64,000 bases of DNA from Clostridium bornimense (GTDB lineage Bacteria; Bacillota; Clostridia; Clostridiales; Clostridiaceae). Each line of letters starts with the position of its first letter. The stretch's first letter is position 1. A program made the position numbers and the translations under genes. Under the pieces are notes generated by a model. It saw nothing but the letters and a program-made list of their open reading frames with translations, was not told the DNA's origin and ran no database searches. The DNA lies in the NCBI RefSeq assembly GCF_000577895.1, contig NZ_HG917868.1, positions 434,001-498,000 on the forward strand, written 5' to 3'. Below, one piece after another: positions 26,880-35,569 of this stretch.

Positions 26880-27683
26880 ATGGAGATTAGTGAAAATTTA
26901 AAGAAAATTATTGAGGAGTTTTCAAAATTAAAAAGTGTTGATGGAGTACTTTTAGCTGGATCTAAGGCGGTAAATACTGATGATAAAAGTTCTGATTATG
27001 ATGTATATGTATATACATCTGAAGAAATTTCAGTTGAGTACAGAAAAAATATATATGATAAATATTGTAGCTATATGGAAGTAAACAATACATTTTGGGA
27101 AACAGAAGATGATGGTATTTTAAAGGAAGATAATGTTCCAGTTGAAATAATATATAGAAGTTTAGACTGGATAAAAGATAGCCTTAACAGAACATTGGTA
27201 AAATGTGAAGCTGATGTAGGATATAGTACTTGCTTTTGGTACAATATAAAGAATTCTATAATTCTTTATGATAGAGAAGGAAAATTAAAAGAAATACAAG
27301 ATAGTTGTAATATAGAATATCCTAAGAAATTAAAAGAGAATATTATAAAGAAGAATTATCCTCTTTTAAATAAACAGATGCCAGCTTATTATTTTCAAAT
27401 AGAAAAGGCAATAAAGAGAAATGATATTATAAGTATAAATCACAGGGTAGCAGCGCTTCTAGCTAGCTATTTTGATATAATTTTTGCAGTAAATGAGATG
27501 GCACATCCTGGAGAAAAAAAGTTAATGAAGATTATAAAGGATAATAATTTATCTATACCTGAAAATATGGAGGAAAATATAAATAATATTTTAAAATATT
27601 CTGCTGGAGATAATGAAAAACTTTTAACTGAAATTAAAGTTCTTGTGGAGAATATTGATAAATATTTAGATATGAATAATTAG
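26880..27683 (+). CDS. Nucleotidyltransferase with DUF4037-like domain
   Basis: This 267-residue protein opens with a DNA polymerase beta-type nucleotidyltransferase core: LLAGSKAVNTDDKSSDYDVYVY (about 25-46) contains the GS and DxD catalytic features, and VPVEIIYRS could carry the third carboxylate. The helical C-terminal half (about 150-267) resembles DUF4037. Such proteins include aminoglycoside adenylyltransferase relatives, but substrate is unknown. Start ATG follows AAGGGGGTTATAT. Confidence 0.75.
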   Translation: MEISENLKKIIEEFSKLKSVDGVLLAGSKAVNTDDKSSDYDVYVYTSEEISVEYRKNIYDKYCSYMEVNNTFWETEDDGILKEDNVPVEIIYRSLDWIKDSLNRTLVKCEADVGYSTCFWYNIKNSIILYDREGKLKEIQDSCNIEYPKKLKENIIKKNYPLLNKQMPAYYFQIEKAIKRNDIISINHRVAALLASYFDIIFAVNEMAHPGEKKLMKIIKDNNLSIPENMEENINNILKYSAGDNEKLLTEIKVLVENIDKYLDMNN

Positions 27684-27709
27684 AAATAAAATTTTAAAAA
27701 ATTAAATAA

Positions 27710-27777
27710 AAGTTATAAAGAGGCTATAGTAAAAGAATTTAAAAGACTAAAAAATGGCCTCTTTTCTATATAACTTT
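27710..27777. terminator. Bidirectional terminator
   Basis: AAAAGTTATAaaGAGGC pairs with GCCTCttttcTATATAACTTTT around a long loop, between two convergent genes. Confidence 0.75.
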
Positions 27778-28673
27778 TATATATCATATTGGACTACAGT
27801 AAACATGCCACCTACTCCTGGCGCGCCGTTATTAGTTGTATGGTGAGGCATATGACAATGCATAGGCCAAATTCCAGGATTTTTAGCAAGGAACTCTATA
27901 TCCCAAGTCTCACCAGAAGCTACTAATATGGTATTTTTGTAGATTTGAGTTTCTTTTTTTATAGGAAATCCATCAGCACCTACCACTTTAAATTGATGTC
28001 CATGAAGGTGTATAGGATGATGATGCATTTGAATATTCCCAAATCTAATTTTAACTTTATCACCATAAGATACATGAAGAGGTTCTGTTGAAGGATAACA
28101 TTTTCCATTCATAGTGAAAAAATTAAATTCTGGCATTTTAAAAGTAAGATTATAAGTGCCAGAATCAATATCACCCCAAGGAAGGCTATTAACAGCCCAT
28201 TCTTGTAACAAAATAAGATAATCTTTGTAGTGTTTTTTATTGCAATATTTTGGATCTTCTATAATTAATCCACCAAAGAGTCCAGCATTATCTTGTACAG
28301 CTACATTGACATGAGAATGATACATATAGGTTCCAGGTGGATTTTTTATTGTAAATTCATAGTCAAAATATTCTCCAGGATATATGAATGGAGAAGGCTC
28401 TATTGGGGGAACTCCGTCCATGTTGTTAGGTACTTCTAATCCATGCCAGTGCACACTGGTTTTTTCAGAAAGATTATTTATTACTCTTATACAGACTCTA
28501 TCACCAGGTAAAGCTATAATAGTTGGTCCTGGGACAGAACCATTATATCCCCAGGCTTTAATGAAAAGTCCTGGAATTAATTCATTTAATACTTCTTCAG
28601 CTATTAATGTAAAGTATTTTACTCCATCTTTATAAGTAAAAGATAAGTTTTCGATGCCAGGTGTTATTACCAT
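27777..28673 (-). CDS. Two-domain multicopper oxidase without signal peptide
   Basis: This 298-residue protein has two cupredoxin domains and all the copper-binding motifs: VHWHGLEVP and MYHSHV in domain 1, and HHHPIHLHGHQF and WPMHCHMPHHT in domain 2 (the HCH motif bridging type 1 and type 3 copper). The size matches two-domain laccases and nitrite-reductase-like oxidases, not three-domain laccases. No signal peptide or Tat motif is visible, so it is cytoplasmic or, as with CotA of Bacillus, a spore-coat protein. Multicopper oxidases use O2, which is odd in a clostridium. It is divergent from the peroxide-stress gene yaaA. Confidence 0.9.
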   Translation of the reverse strand: MVITPGIENLSFTYKDGVKYFTLIAEEVLNELIPGLFIKAWGYNGSVPGPTIIALPGDRVCIRVINNLSEKTSVHWHGLEVPNNMDGVPPIEPSPFIYPGEYFDYEFTIKNPPGTYMYHSHVNVAVQDNAGLFGGLIIEDPKYCNKKHYKDYLILLQEWAVNSLPWGDIDSGTYNLTFKMPEFNFFTMNGKCYPSTEPLHVSYGDKVKIRFGNIQMHHHPIHLHGHQFKVVGADGFPIKKETQIYKNTILVASGETWDIEFLAKNPGIWPMHCHMPHHTTNNGAPGVGGMFTVVQYDI

Positions 28674-28731
28674 AAATTTCTCCTATAAGTAGTATTTATT
28701 ACAATAATATTAAAATTCAATAGATTATATG

Positions 28732-28749
28732 ATTATAATTAGTTATAAT
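28732..28749. promoter_or_regulatory. Inverted repeat between multicopper oxidase and yaaA
   Basis: ATTATAA and TTATAAT are perfect arms around TTAG. The arms contain TATAAT on both strands, so the palindrome covers potential -10 elements of both divergent genes. It resembles a PerR box with one extra central base. Confidence 0.4.
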
Positions 28750-28783
28750 GTGAATAAAAACTATTTATTATAGGAGAGAAAAT

Positions 28784-29572
28784 ATGCTTATAGTAATTTC
28801 GCCAGCAAAAACTTTAGATTTTAATAAAATCAATGAAACATTACCAATAAGTGAACCAAGATTTTTAGAAAAATCAAGGATTATTATAGAAGAATTAAAG
28901 GAATATGATAGCTATTCGCTAACTAAGTTAATGAAAATAAGTGATAAGCTAGCTAATTTAAATAAAGAGAGATTCGAAAGTTGGACAGAATCATTAGATG
29001 AAGCTAGACAATGTCTATTGGTATTTAAAGGGGAAGCTTTTAGGGGGATAGATGTAGGAAGTTTCAAGGCAGAAGACTTTTTTTATGCTAACGATCATCT
29101 TAGAATTTTGTCAGGTCTTTATGGAATATTATCTCCTTTTGATGGAGTACATCAATATAGATTAGAGATGGGAACAAAGATAACTATTGAAAATCATAAA
29201 GACTTATATAGTTTCTGGGGAGATATTCTTAGAGAAGTAATAATAGAAGATATTAAAAATACAGGAGATAATATATTAATTAATCTTGCATCAAAAGAGT
29301 ATTTTAAAGCTATAGAAGGTTTGGAAGATATAGATGATGAAATCAAAGTCATTACGCCTGTATTTAAAGAATATAGAAATGGACAGTATAAAATTATATC
29401 GACAAAGGCTAAAAGAGCTAGAGGCTTAATGACATCATTTATTATAAAAAATCAAATTAAATCCGTAGAGGAGCTTAAGAAGTTTAATGAAGAAGGTTAT
29501 GAATTTTGCGAAGAGATGTCAAATGATAGTGAACTTGTTTTTATTTTAAATGATGCTATATATGTAGAATAA
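28784..29572 (+). CDS. yaaA: Peroxide stress protein YaaA
   Basis: This 262-residue protein is a typical YaaA (DUF328): MLIVISPAKTLDF at the start, LMKISDKLANLN, ALLVFKGEA-like LVFKGEAFRGID, LSGLYGILSPFDGVHQYRLEMG, NLASKEYFKAI and KAKRARGLMTSFII. In E. coli YaaA limits free iron during H2O2 stress and binds DNA. Length and motifs are complete. Start ATG follows ATAGGAGAG. The neighbouring multicopper oxidase and, further off, rubrerythrin and superoxide dismutase share an oxidative-stress theme. Confidence 0.95.
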   Translation: MLIVISPAKTLDFNKINETLPISEPRFLEKSRIIIEELKEYDSYSLTKLMKISDKLANLNKERFESWTESLDEARQCLLVFKGEAFRGIDVGSFKAEDFFYANDHLRILSGLYGILSPFDGVHQYRLEMGTKITIENHKDLYSFWGDILREVIIEDIKNTGDNILINLASKEYFKAIEGLEDIDDEIKVITPVFKEYRNGQYKIISTKAKRARGLMTSFIIKNQIKSVEELKKFNEEGYEFCEEMSNDSELVFILNDAIYVE

Positions 29573-29611
29573 CATAAAAACTACAATAAATGAGATTAAT
29601 ATTTATAATAT

Positions 29612-29650
29612 AAGCTGCTACAAATATAGATGCTTATTATGTAACAGCTT
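29612..29650. terminator. Stem-loop between convergent yaaA and lipase genes
   Basis: AAGCTGcTACA pairs with TGTAaCAGCTT. No long T run follows on the plus strand, so its strength is uncertain. Confidence 0.6.
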
Positions 29651-29670
29651 AGTATAAATTTATTTAAATT

Positions 29671-30945
29671 TTAGTTGGGTAGAGTTGTCAATGTTTTTGC
29701 TAAGTCAATAAATTTATTTTGAAGATAGTGTTTATAAATAGGTTCACTTTGGCCTACTACTTCAATGTGATCTATATTATTTATTAGACCTAAGTAATTC
29801 CAAACACCTTTTTGAGGAACTCCATCGAAGTTAATAATTTTGTCAGTAGAACCAATGGTAGGACCAATTGCAGAGGAAATACTTACGACACCATCATTCT
29901 TCCACCAACTATTATCTATTGGTACTTCATTAGGATTATTGCAAGTATATGAACCTAAGAATAAAGAACTTTTTTTCAAGAGAGAAATCATATTGATATT
30001 TGGAACTTGATATCCAGTTGATAAGTCTTTATGGGTATCTGAACAAGCTATTGAGAAGTAGTAGATATCACTTTGTGCTGATACCCAAGAATTTAGTTCT
30101 TTGGCTCCTTCGTGAGATAGATCCCAAATACTTAGGTCTTTTGTTTCATTCCAGATATTACTTTGAGAGACTCTTTTATAGTAATCTTCATAGGATTCAT
30201 TAGGTTCTCTTTTTAATCCCCATTGATCTAGTTTAAAATCTAGTTTAGCAGTATCGGGATTGGCACCATATTTTGCGGCAAGAGCAGCAATGTACTGATG
30301 GACGAATGGTTCTAGAGATATTTGCTTTTTAGCTTCTTGGCTGCCGTTATGAGGAGTAGCTATGGTAGTGATGCTTTTAATCCAATGATGATTACCAGTG
30401 AATAATGGACTAGTGTTTTTACCAGTAGAATTAATTTCATTTTTGTCACCTTGTTCTAATAATTGAGCTAGGACTCTAATGGTTTCACCGCCCATACTAT
30501 GGCCAACTAAGTGGATTTTTTTAATGTCATTGGCGTTATTATTACCGAGTTCAGGATATATACCTGGATAAGTTGTACCATATCGATTATGACCATATTT
30601 TTTTGAGTGATATTCACCATAATCTACAGTTCCACCTTTAATATAAGCATATAATTCACAGGCTCTGTCCCAGTTACTAGATACAGGTCCTATTGTTGGA
30701 GTGTAAACAGTATATCCTTTACTCTCTAAAATTTCTTTTAAACTTGATTCACCGCCCCAGTAATTAATGCCCAATTCATCATTGCCCCATCCAAATAGGC
30801 CATGAACCATTATTATAGGATAATCGTTAGTTTTATCTTTTAAAGTGGATTGGGAATTATTTTCTGCATATATTGGAGTAGGAATAAGGCATAGAAATGA
30901 TATTATTACCAATGTAGAAGTGATTTTCTTAAAAAATTCATTCAT
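29671..30945 (-). CDS. Secreted triacylglycerol lipase (family I.5/I.6-like)
   Basis: This 424-residue protein has a signal peptide (residues 1-27, ending PIYA) and an alpha/beta-hydrolase domain. MVHGLFGWG provides the oxyanion hole, LVGHSMGGETIR the nucleophile Ser150, WWKNDGVVSI a probable catalytic or calcium-site Asp, and NNIDHIEVVG the catalytic His. NYWGGESSL and the insert near residues 110-130 match the zinc- and calcium-binding lipases of Staphylococcus and Geobacillus. There is no propeptide of the staphylococcal kind. It would hydrolyse host or dietary lipids outside the cell. It is monocistronic, with RBS AAGGAGTCTC. Confidence 0.93.
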   Translation of the reverse strand: MNEFFKKITSTLVIISFLCLIPTPIYAENNSQSTLKDKTNDYPIIMVHGLFGWGNDELGINYWGGESSLKEILESKGYTVYTPTIGPVSSNWDRACELYAYIKGGTVDYGEYHSKKYGHNRYGTTYPGIYPELGNNNANDIKKIHLVGHSMGGETIRVLAQLLEQGDKNEINSTGKNTSPLFTGNHHWIKSITTIATPHNGSQEAKKQISLEPFVHQYIAALAAKYGANPDTAKLDFKLDQWGLKREPNESYEDYYKRVSQSNIWNETKDLSIWDLSHEGAKELNSWVSAQSDIYYFSIACSDTHKDLSTGYQVPNINMISLLKKSSLFLGSYTCNNPNEVPIDNSWWKNDGVVSISSAIGPTIGSTDKIINFDGVPQKGVWNYLGLINNIDHIEVVGQSEPIYKHYLQNKFIDLAKTLTTLPN

Positions 30946-31063
30946 ATTAAAGAGACTCCTTACAAATAATGTAAGTATATTATAAAACTATACAGAAAAA
31001 AATGGAAATGTTGTTTAACATGGTGTACTATGATTATTTTAAAATAGTGTTTATTATCTTGTA

Positions 31064-31079
31064 TATACTGATCAGTATA
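31064..31079. promoter_or_regulatory. Perfect 16-base palindrome, candidate TetR-type operator
   Basis: TATACTGATCAGTATA lies between the divergent lipase gene and the gene at 31181. CTGATCAG-centred palindromes are common TetR-family operators. No TetR gene is adjacent. Confidence 0.5.
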
Positions 31080-31180
31080 AAAATAATTTTTTAGAGAATT
31101 TTAAATATAATAAATTATTCTCTATATATGATTTTTATGAGATAATATAATTATAAGTTGTAAAATGGAGATTAAAATAT

Positions 31181-31510
31181 ATGATTGATTTAAATAGATT
31201 AATATCAGGTGATATATCTGGATATAAGAAAGAGGAAGTAGCTTATATTGAAAAGTTCAGAAGTATTCTTAGAGATGCATTGATTGATGAAATTGTTAAG
31301 AATAAAATATGTAAATTGGAAAGTGAAATAAAAATTAATAAAAATAAATTTGAAGAAGATATATCTAATATGATAATTAATGGTGTTAGAGGGTTGAATG
31401 ATATGACTACAGAAGTTATATTAAATATATATCTTGAAGAAAGTAGTGAAGATAAATTTATTTCTTTAATCGAAAATGTAGAAAAAGAAACTATAAGTAA
31501 ATTTAATTAG
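31181..31510 (+). CDS. Hypothetical protein, 109 aa
   Basis: I do not recognise this small soluble protein. It is Ile/Lys/Glu-rich, predicted helical, without Cys ligand sets, signal or membrane segment. Upstream, ATGGAG at about 31166 gives a weak ribosome binding site. The ArsC/Spx-like gene starts 20 bases after its stop, so the two probably share a transcript. Confidence 0.65.
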   Translation: MIDLNRLISGDISGYKKEEVAYIEKFRSILRDALIDEIVKNKICKLESEIKINKNKFEEDISNMIINGVRGLNDMTTEVILNIYLEESSEDKFISLIENVEKETISKFN

Positions 31511-31530
31511 TTATGAAAGAGGAGAAAATT

Positions 31531-31881
31531 ATGATTTATATACAATATCCAAAATGTACTACATGTATAAAAGGAAAGAAATTTTTAATAAATAACAATA
31601 TAGAGTTTGAAGATAGAAATATAGTAGAGAATAATCCAAGTAAAGAAGAACTTACTTTATGGATAGAAAACAGTGGATTAGATGTAAAGAAGTTTTTTAA
31701 CACATCTGGAAAGCTATATAAAGAGATGGGATTAAAAGATAAACTTAAGGATATGTCTCTAGAGGAAAAAATAGATTTATTATCAACAAATGGTATGTTA
31801 GTTAAGAGACCTATTTTAATAAAAGATAATACGGTATTAGTAGGATTTAAAGAAGATCAATATAGAGAAATAATAAGATAA
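31531..31881 (+). CDS. ArsC/Spx-family thioredoxin-fold protein
   Basis: This 116-residue protein has the ArsC/Spx fold: MIYIQYPKCTTCIKGKKFL holds a CxxC (residues 9-12), followed by NNIEFEDRNIVENNPSKEEL, KKFFNTSGKLYKEMGL and MLVKRPILIKDNTVLVGF, which corresponds to the conserved KRPI segment. Such proteins are annotated arsenate reductase-like but often are Spx-like or of unknown function; with no ars genes nearby, arsenate reduction is doubtful. The open frame begins at 31513, but ATG 31531 has AGAGGAG 6 bases before it. Confidence 0.85.
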   Translation: MIYIQYPKCTTCIKGKKFLINNNIEFEDRNIVENNPSKEELTLWIENSGLDVKKFFNTSGKLYKEMGLKDKLKDMSLEEKIDLLSTNGMLVKRPILIKDNTVLVGFKEDQYREIIR

Positions 31882-31908
31882 TAATGAAAATAAAGGGCGA
31901 GTATTACA

Positions 31909-32142
31909 TGAGAGATTATAGTTACATGCATTGACAATAGCTGTTGTATATTGTTTTATAGGATTAGGTATACAGGTGACATAAAGACAGTTAATGATAT
32001 TTAGGACTAGACTATGATATAATAAATGCAGTAAAATTAAGTAAAGAGTATATAACGGAAGCCATAAGAAATTCTTTTGATATTGGAATAGGTGTGGGAC
32101 CAGTACATCATTTTTATAAATTCAACGGGGGGAATAAAAGTG
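31909..32142 (+). pseudogene. thiD: thiD remnant (hydroxymethylpyrimidine kinase)
   Basis: One frame reads MHALTIA and later GLGIQ, and the shifted frame GDIKTVNDI, matching the ALTIAGSD...GAGIQADIKT start of ThiD. After stops, the next frame reads LDYDIINAVKLSKEYITEAI and then GIGVGPVHHFYKF, matching the ThiD C-terminus. About 180 central codons are missing and there are at least two frameshifts. The remnant runs directly into the thiE start, showing that thiD once preceded thiE in an operon. Confidence 0.75.
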
Positions 32143-32754
32143 GATAAGTTAAGGTTATATTTAGTAACGGATTCAGAAATATTAAAGGGTAGAGATTTCT
32201 ATGAGGAAATAGAAAATGCCTTAAAAGGTGGAGTAACTACAGTTCAATTGAGGGAAAAGAACTGTGATGGAAGAGAGTTTTTGGAAAAAGCTATTAAACT
32301 CAGAGAGATTACAAGAAAATATGGTGCGTGGTTAATAATTAATGATAGAGTTGATATAGCACTTTTATGTGATGCTGATGGTGTACATGTTGGTCAAAGT
32401 GATATCCCTGCCATGGAGGTTAGGAAGATTTTGGGAAATGATAGAATAATAGGTGTATCTGCAAGGACTATAGAGGAGGCAAAAGAAGCTAAACTTCAGG
32501 GAGCAGATTATCTTGGAGTAGGTGCTATTTTTCCAACTAATACTAAGGTTGATGCAAAAACTATTACTATGGAACAGTTAAAAGCTATAAAAGAGTCAGT
32601 AAATATTCCTGTCATTGCTATTGGAGGGTTAACTTTAGGAAGGGTAAGATTACTTAAGCAATATGGCATAGATGGATATGCAGTTATCTCAGCTATATTA
32701 AAAAAAGAAGATATATATGAAGAATGCGTTAAATGGAGTAACATGGTTAGATAA
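32140..32754 (+). CDS. thiE: Thiamine-phosphate synthase
   Basis: This 204-residue TIM-barrel enzyme couples HMP-PP with thiazole phosphate to make thiamine phosphate. Motifs are TTVQLREKNCDGREF (pyrophosphate site), INDRVDIALLCDADGVHVGQ, GVSARTIEEAKEA, YLGVGAIFPTNTK and PVIAIGGLT. The frame is open to 32092 across the thiD debris, but the GTG at 32140 with GGGGGG 7 bases upstream gives the family N-terminus (DKLRLYLVTD). The only other thi gene in the window is the broken thiD, so HMP-PP must come from elsewhere. Confidence 0.95.
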   Translation: MDKLRLYLVTDSEILKGRDFYEEIENALKGGVTTVQLREKNCDGREFLEKAIKLREITRKYGAWLIINDRVDIALLCDADGVHVGQSDIPAMEVRKILGNDRIIGVSARTIEEAKEAKLQGADYLGVGAIFPTNTKVDAKTITMEQLKAIKESVNIPVIAIGGLTLGRVRLLKQYGIDGYAVISAILKKEDIYEECVKWSNMVR

Positions 32755-32771
32755 TTTAAGGTTAAAAATAA

Positions 32772-32820
32772 AATGTTCTGAAGCACAATAAATTAAATTT
32801 GTGCTTCAGAACATTTTTTT
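32772..32820 (+). terminator. Intrinsic terminator of thiE
   Basis: AATGTTCTGAAGCACAA pairs with TTGTGCTTCAGAACATT, followed by seven T residues. Confidence 0.95.
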
Positions 32821-32906
32821 ATAGTGAATAAGAGTCAAAGTTATTTCTTGGATAAGCCTAGAAATTTGATATCTATTACCATATATATTTATTATCCTAT
32901 TACTTT

Positions 32907-33632
32907 TTAACTTTTAATAATAAAACTTGCAATTTTATTTACAGTTCCATCTTTGTCCATAATTGAATATGTACTTTTTAGTCTTGAGTCTATATTAGGA
33001 GATAAATTAGAATCTATATAGAGAGAATCTATTCCAAAGTTATAGGCTCCTTCAATATCAGCAATATAATCATTGCCGATCATAATTGTCTCATGTTTAT
33101 CTAAGTTCAGCTTTTCTAATAATTGATTATAAAATAAAATATCTGGCTTACAAACTTTAAAATCAGAAGAAAATAATATGTCATCAAAAAATTTTTCTAT
33201 ACCCAACATTTTCATCTCATACAAAGTAAATATTCTTTGAGCATTTGATAATAAGTAAATTTTTTTACCTTTCATTTTTAGAAGTCCTAATAATTCTATA
33301 ACTCCGTCATAAAGTTTAATGTATTTGATAGAAAGTACTCTAAATAAATGTGCTGTATCATGTAATGTGTCTTTAGATACATAAACATTTTTGTCTTCAA
33401 AAAGATCATTAAAGACATCTTCTAGAACAATGTCTGGATACTTAGTATTAGTTATGGCATCTTGAGCTTTTTTTACTTTTTCTTTGTAGGCTTTCTTTAG
33501 AGCAAAAGGGGAATAGTCGGCCCCTTTAAACTTATAGAATAAAGATAGCTTTTCCCATAGAACTTCACAATCTTCATCAGTATTTATATCTACTAAGGTT
33601 CCATATAAATCGAATACATAGTTTTTATACAT
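32907..33632 (-). CDS. HAD-superfamily hydrolase (subfamily IA)
   Basis: This 241-residue protein has the HAD motifs: FDLYGTLVD (motif I, nucleophile Asp), YLLSNAQ (motif II), a KVCKPD Lys (motif III) and IGNDYIADIEGA (motif IV). A helical cap lies between motifs I and II (about 15-95). It resembles phosphoglycolate phosphatase/YjjG-like enzymes; the substrate is unknown. It is read leftward, and a bidirectional terminator separates it from the gene to its right. Confidence 0.88.
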   Translation of the reverse strand: MYKNYVFDLYGTLVDINTDEDCEVLWEKLSLFYKFKGADYSPFALKKAYKEKVKKAQDAITNTKYPDIVLEDVFNDLFEDKNVYVSKDTLHDTAHLFRVLSIKYIKLYDGVIELLGLLKMKGKKIYLLSNAQRIFTLYEMKMLGIEKFFDDILFSSDFKVCKPDILFYNQLLEKLNLDKHETIMIGNDYIADIEGAYNFGIDSLYIDSNLSPNIDSRLKSTYSIMDKDGTVNKIASFIIKS

Positions 33633-33754
33633 AAATAAATTCCCACTTTCATGAAATGTTATATATAATTATTCTAGATAAGTTTGGGAAAACCCTCTTA
33701 AAAAATAGAACTGGTGCATAATGAAATATATAAATTTAAGTTTAACAGTGCACT

Positions 33755-33812
33755 AAAAAAAGAGGCCTCGCCTACAAATTTTCATTTGTTATTGCGATAG
33801 CCTCATTTTTAT
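33755..33812. terminator. Bidirectional terminator
   Basis: GAGGCtatCGC-type outer stem (GAGGCctCGC with GCGAtaGCCTC) and ACAAAT/ATTTGT inner stem, with A and T runs on both sides. It should end the leftward gene at 33831-34229. Confidence 0.8.
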
Positions 33813-33830
33813 TTCATATACGTATACTTA

Positions 33831-34229
33831 TTAGTTTTCGCTAAATCCAAAGACTGTTTTTCTTTTATAAATAAATATGAACATAAGTACAGGAAAAATA
33901 AGTGAGATTATTAGTCCAAATAAAGAAAATCCAGTAAATATTATAGATGAAATAATAGAAAGTACTTCACCTATGAAATAGCCATACACGCCGATAGATT
34001 TTTTCATAAGAATTAGTATTGTAGATACTCCAATTATTATAGATAAAATTAAACTTACTACTAAGGTAGAAGTTGAAGGAATTATATTACCTAGACCCAT
34101 TGATGAGTACATTTCATTTAGTGAATCACCCATGATTAACATAGCTAAATAACTGATTAAATTGAATGCAAAACCAACTAGTGTTAGTACAGAGATTGTA
34201 ATTATTCCTCCACCTAATTTTTGTTCCAT
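33831..34229 (-). CDS. Small four-helix membrane protein
   Basis: This 132-residue protein has four hydrophobic segments (about 8-35, 50-75, 78-100, 102-122) and a short basic tail. The Gly-Gly-Gly near the N-terminus and IGVYGYFIGEVLSIISSI are the most distinctive stretches, but I cannot name a family. The start ATG has AAGGAGTGAT upstream on the minus strand. It is divergent from the exporter operon at 34406 and might be related to it, without evidence. Confidence 0.7.
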   Translation of the reverse strand: MEQKLGGGIITISVLTLVGFAFNLISYLAMLIMGDSLNEMYSSMGLGNIIPSTSTLVVSLILSIIIGVSTILILMKKSIGVYGYFIGEVLSIISSIIFTGFSLFGLIISLIFPVLMFIFIYKRKTVFGFSEN

Positions 34230-34405
34230 AAATCATCACTCCTTTTAGAAATATTATACATTAAAGTAATAAATTAATCAAACGGATTATATATAGCAAT
34301 AAATTTACATAAAATATTACAAAAATAATATAAATTAACACAGAAATAGAAAAAATTGATATAATTAATAAAGTAGTTTCAAATAAAGGGGGAAGAAATA
34401 AAAAA

Positions 34406-35569
34406 ATGCAAAAAAAATATTTAAGAATTGTAATTGTAGCAGCAATAATAATTGTTTCTACAATAGGAATCTACTTAATTAATGCTTTTAGTAAAAAGCC
34501 GGAAAAAAATGAAGTTTCACAAATCAAAACCACAACAATAAAAGGGCCTAAAAAAATATATGTAAATGGAGTTGTTGAGGCAGTAGAAAGTAAAAACATA
34601 TATTTAAATGCAGAAAAAGGGAAAATTGACACTGTCTCAGTGACTGATGGACAAGCAGTATCTAAAGGAGATGTATTATTTTCGTATAAAAATGAAACTA
34701 TAGTAACACAAATTAATGAGTATAATAGTGAAATTGCTAGTTATAATAATAAAAAATCTAGATTACAAAGTAAAAAAGAAGAGGCTAAGAAAAGTCTTAG
34801 TGAAAAGAAAAATCAGCTTTCAAAAATGAAGGAACAATTATTAAATGATCAAGATGAAACTATTGCCACTTCTATATCTTCATTGGAAGCTGAAGTACAA
34901 AGTTTAGAAGCTACTCTAGATTCATATGATAGCGAAATAGAAAGTGTTGATGATTTAATTTCTCAATCAAATAGTAAATTAGCATCAATTAAAGATAAGG
35001 AATATGAGAAGGTAACATCTGAAGTTTCAGGCATTGTTAGAATAGTAGGATCTCAAGATGATTATACAAATCCATATATCATCATTGACAGCAAAGATAT
35101 GCATATAAAAGGTAGTGTAAATGAAAAATACATAAGTAAGTTGCAAAAAGATCAAGAAGCTGATGTATTAATAATAGCAACAGATAAAACTGTCAAAGGG
35201 AAAATAGAAGAGGTTAGTAATAAGCCAACTATAAGTAAAGATATGGCAAGTGCATCTAGTAGTAGCGACTTATCTAATTATGAAGTAACACTAATATTAG
35301 ATTCGCAAGATAATATCTTAGAAGGATATCATATACAAGCTACTATTTATGATGGGAATAATGATATATGTATTTCAAAGAAAGCAATATTAACAAAAGA
35401 AGGCAAGAGTTATGTATTTATTAATAAAGATGGTGTTTTGGCTAAAAAAGACGTTACTTATGAGAAAAAGGATGATAAGAACGTTAAAATTTTAAGTGGA
35501 TTAAAAGAAGGGGATAAGGTAGTTACTAATCCATCTAGTACTACGAAAGAGGGAATGAAATGTGAGTAA
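34406..35569 (+). CDS. HlyD/MacA-type membrane fusion protein
   Basis: This 387-residue protein has an N-terminal membrane anchor (residues 5-28), a lipoyl-like half (YLNAEKGKIDTVSVTDGQAV), a long coiled-coil hairpin (about 108-200, rich in Lys/Glu/Ser with heptad pattern) and a beta-barrel region returning at SGIVRIVGSQDD. It is the extracytoplasmic adaptor of a MacB-type ABC exporter. Its last 8 bases overlap the ATPase gene, so the three genes to 37442 form an operon. Start ATG follows AAGGGGGAAG, with a rather long spacing. Confidence 0.9.
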   Translation: MQKKYLRIVIVAAIIIVSTIGIYLINAFSKKPEKNEVSQIKTTTIKGPKKIYVNGVVEAVESKNIYLNAEKGKIDTVSVTDGQAVSKGDVLFSYKNETIVTQINEYNSEIASYNNKKSRLQSKKEEAKKSLSEKKNQLSKMKEQLLNDQDETIATSISSLEAEVQSLEATLDSYDSEIESVDDLISQSNSKLASIKDKEYEKVTSEVSGIVRIVGSQDDYTNPYIIIDSKDMHIKGSVNEKYISKLQKDQEADVLIIATDKTVKGKIEEVSNKPTISKDMASASSSSDLSNYEVTLILDSQDNILEGYHIQATIYDGNNDICISKKAILTKEGKSYVFINKDGVLAKKDVTYEKKDDKNVKILSGLKEGDKVVTNPSSTTKEGMKCE

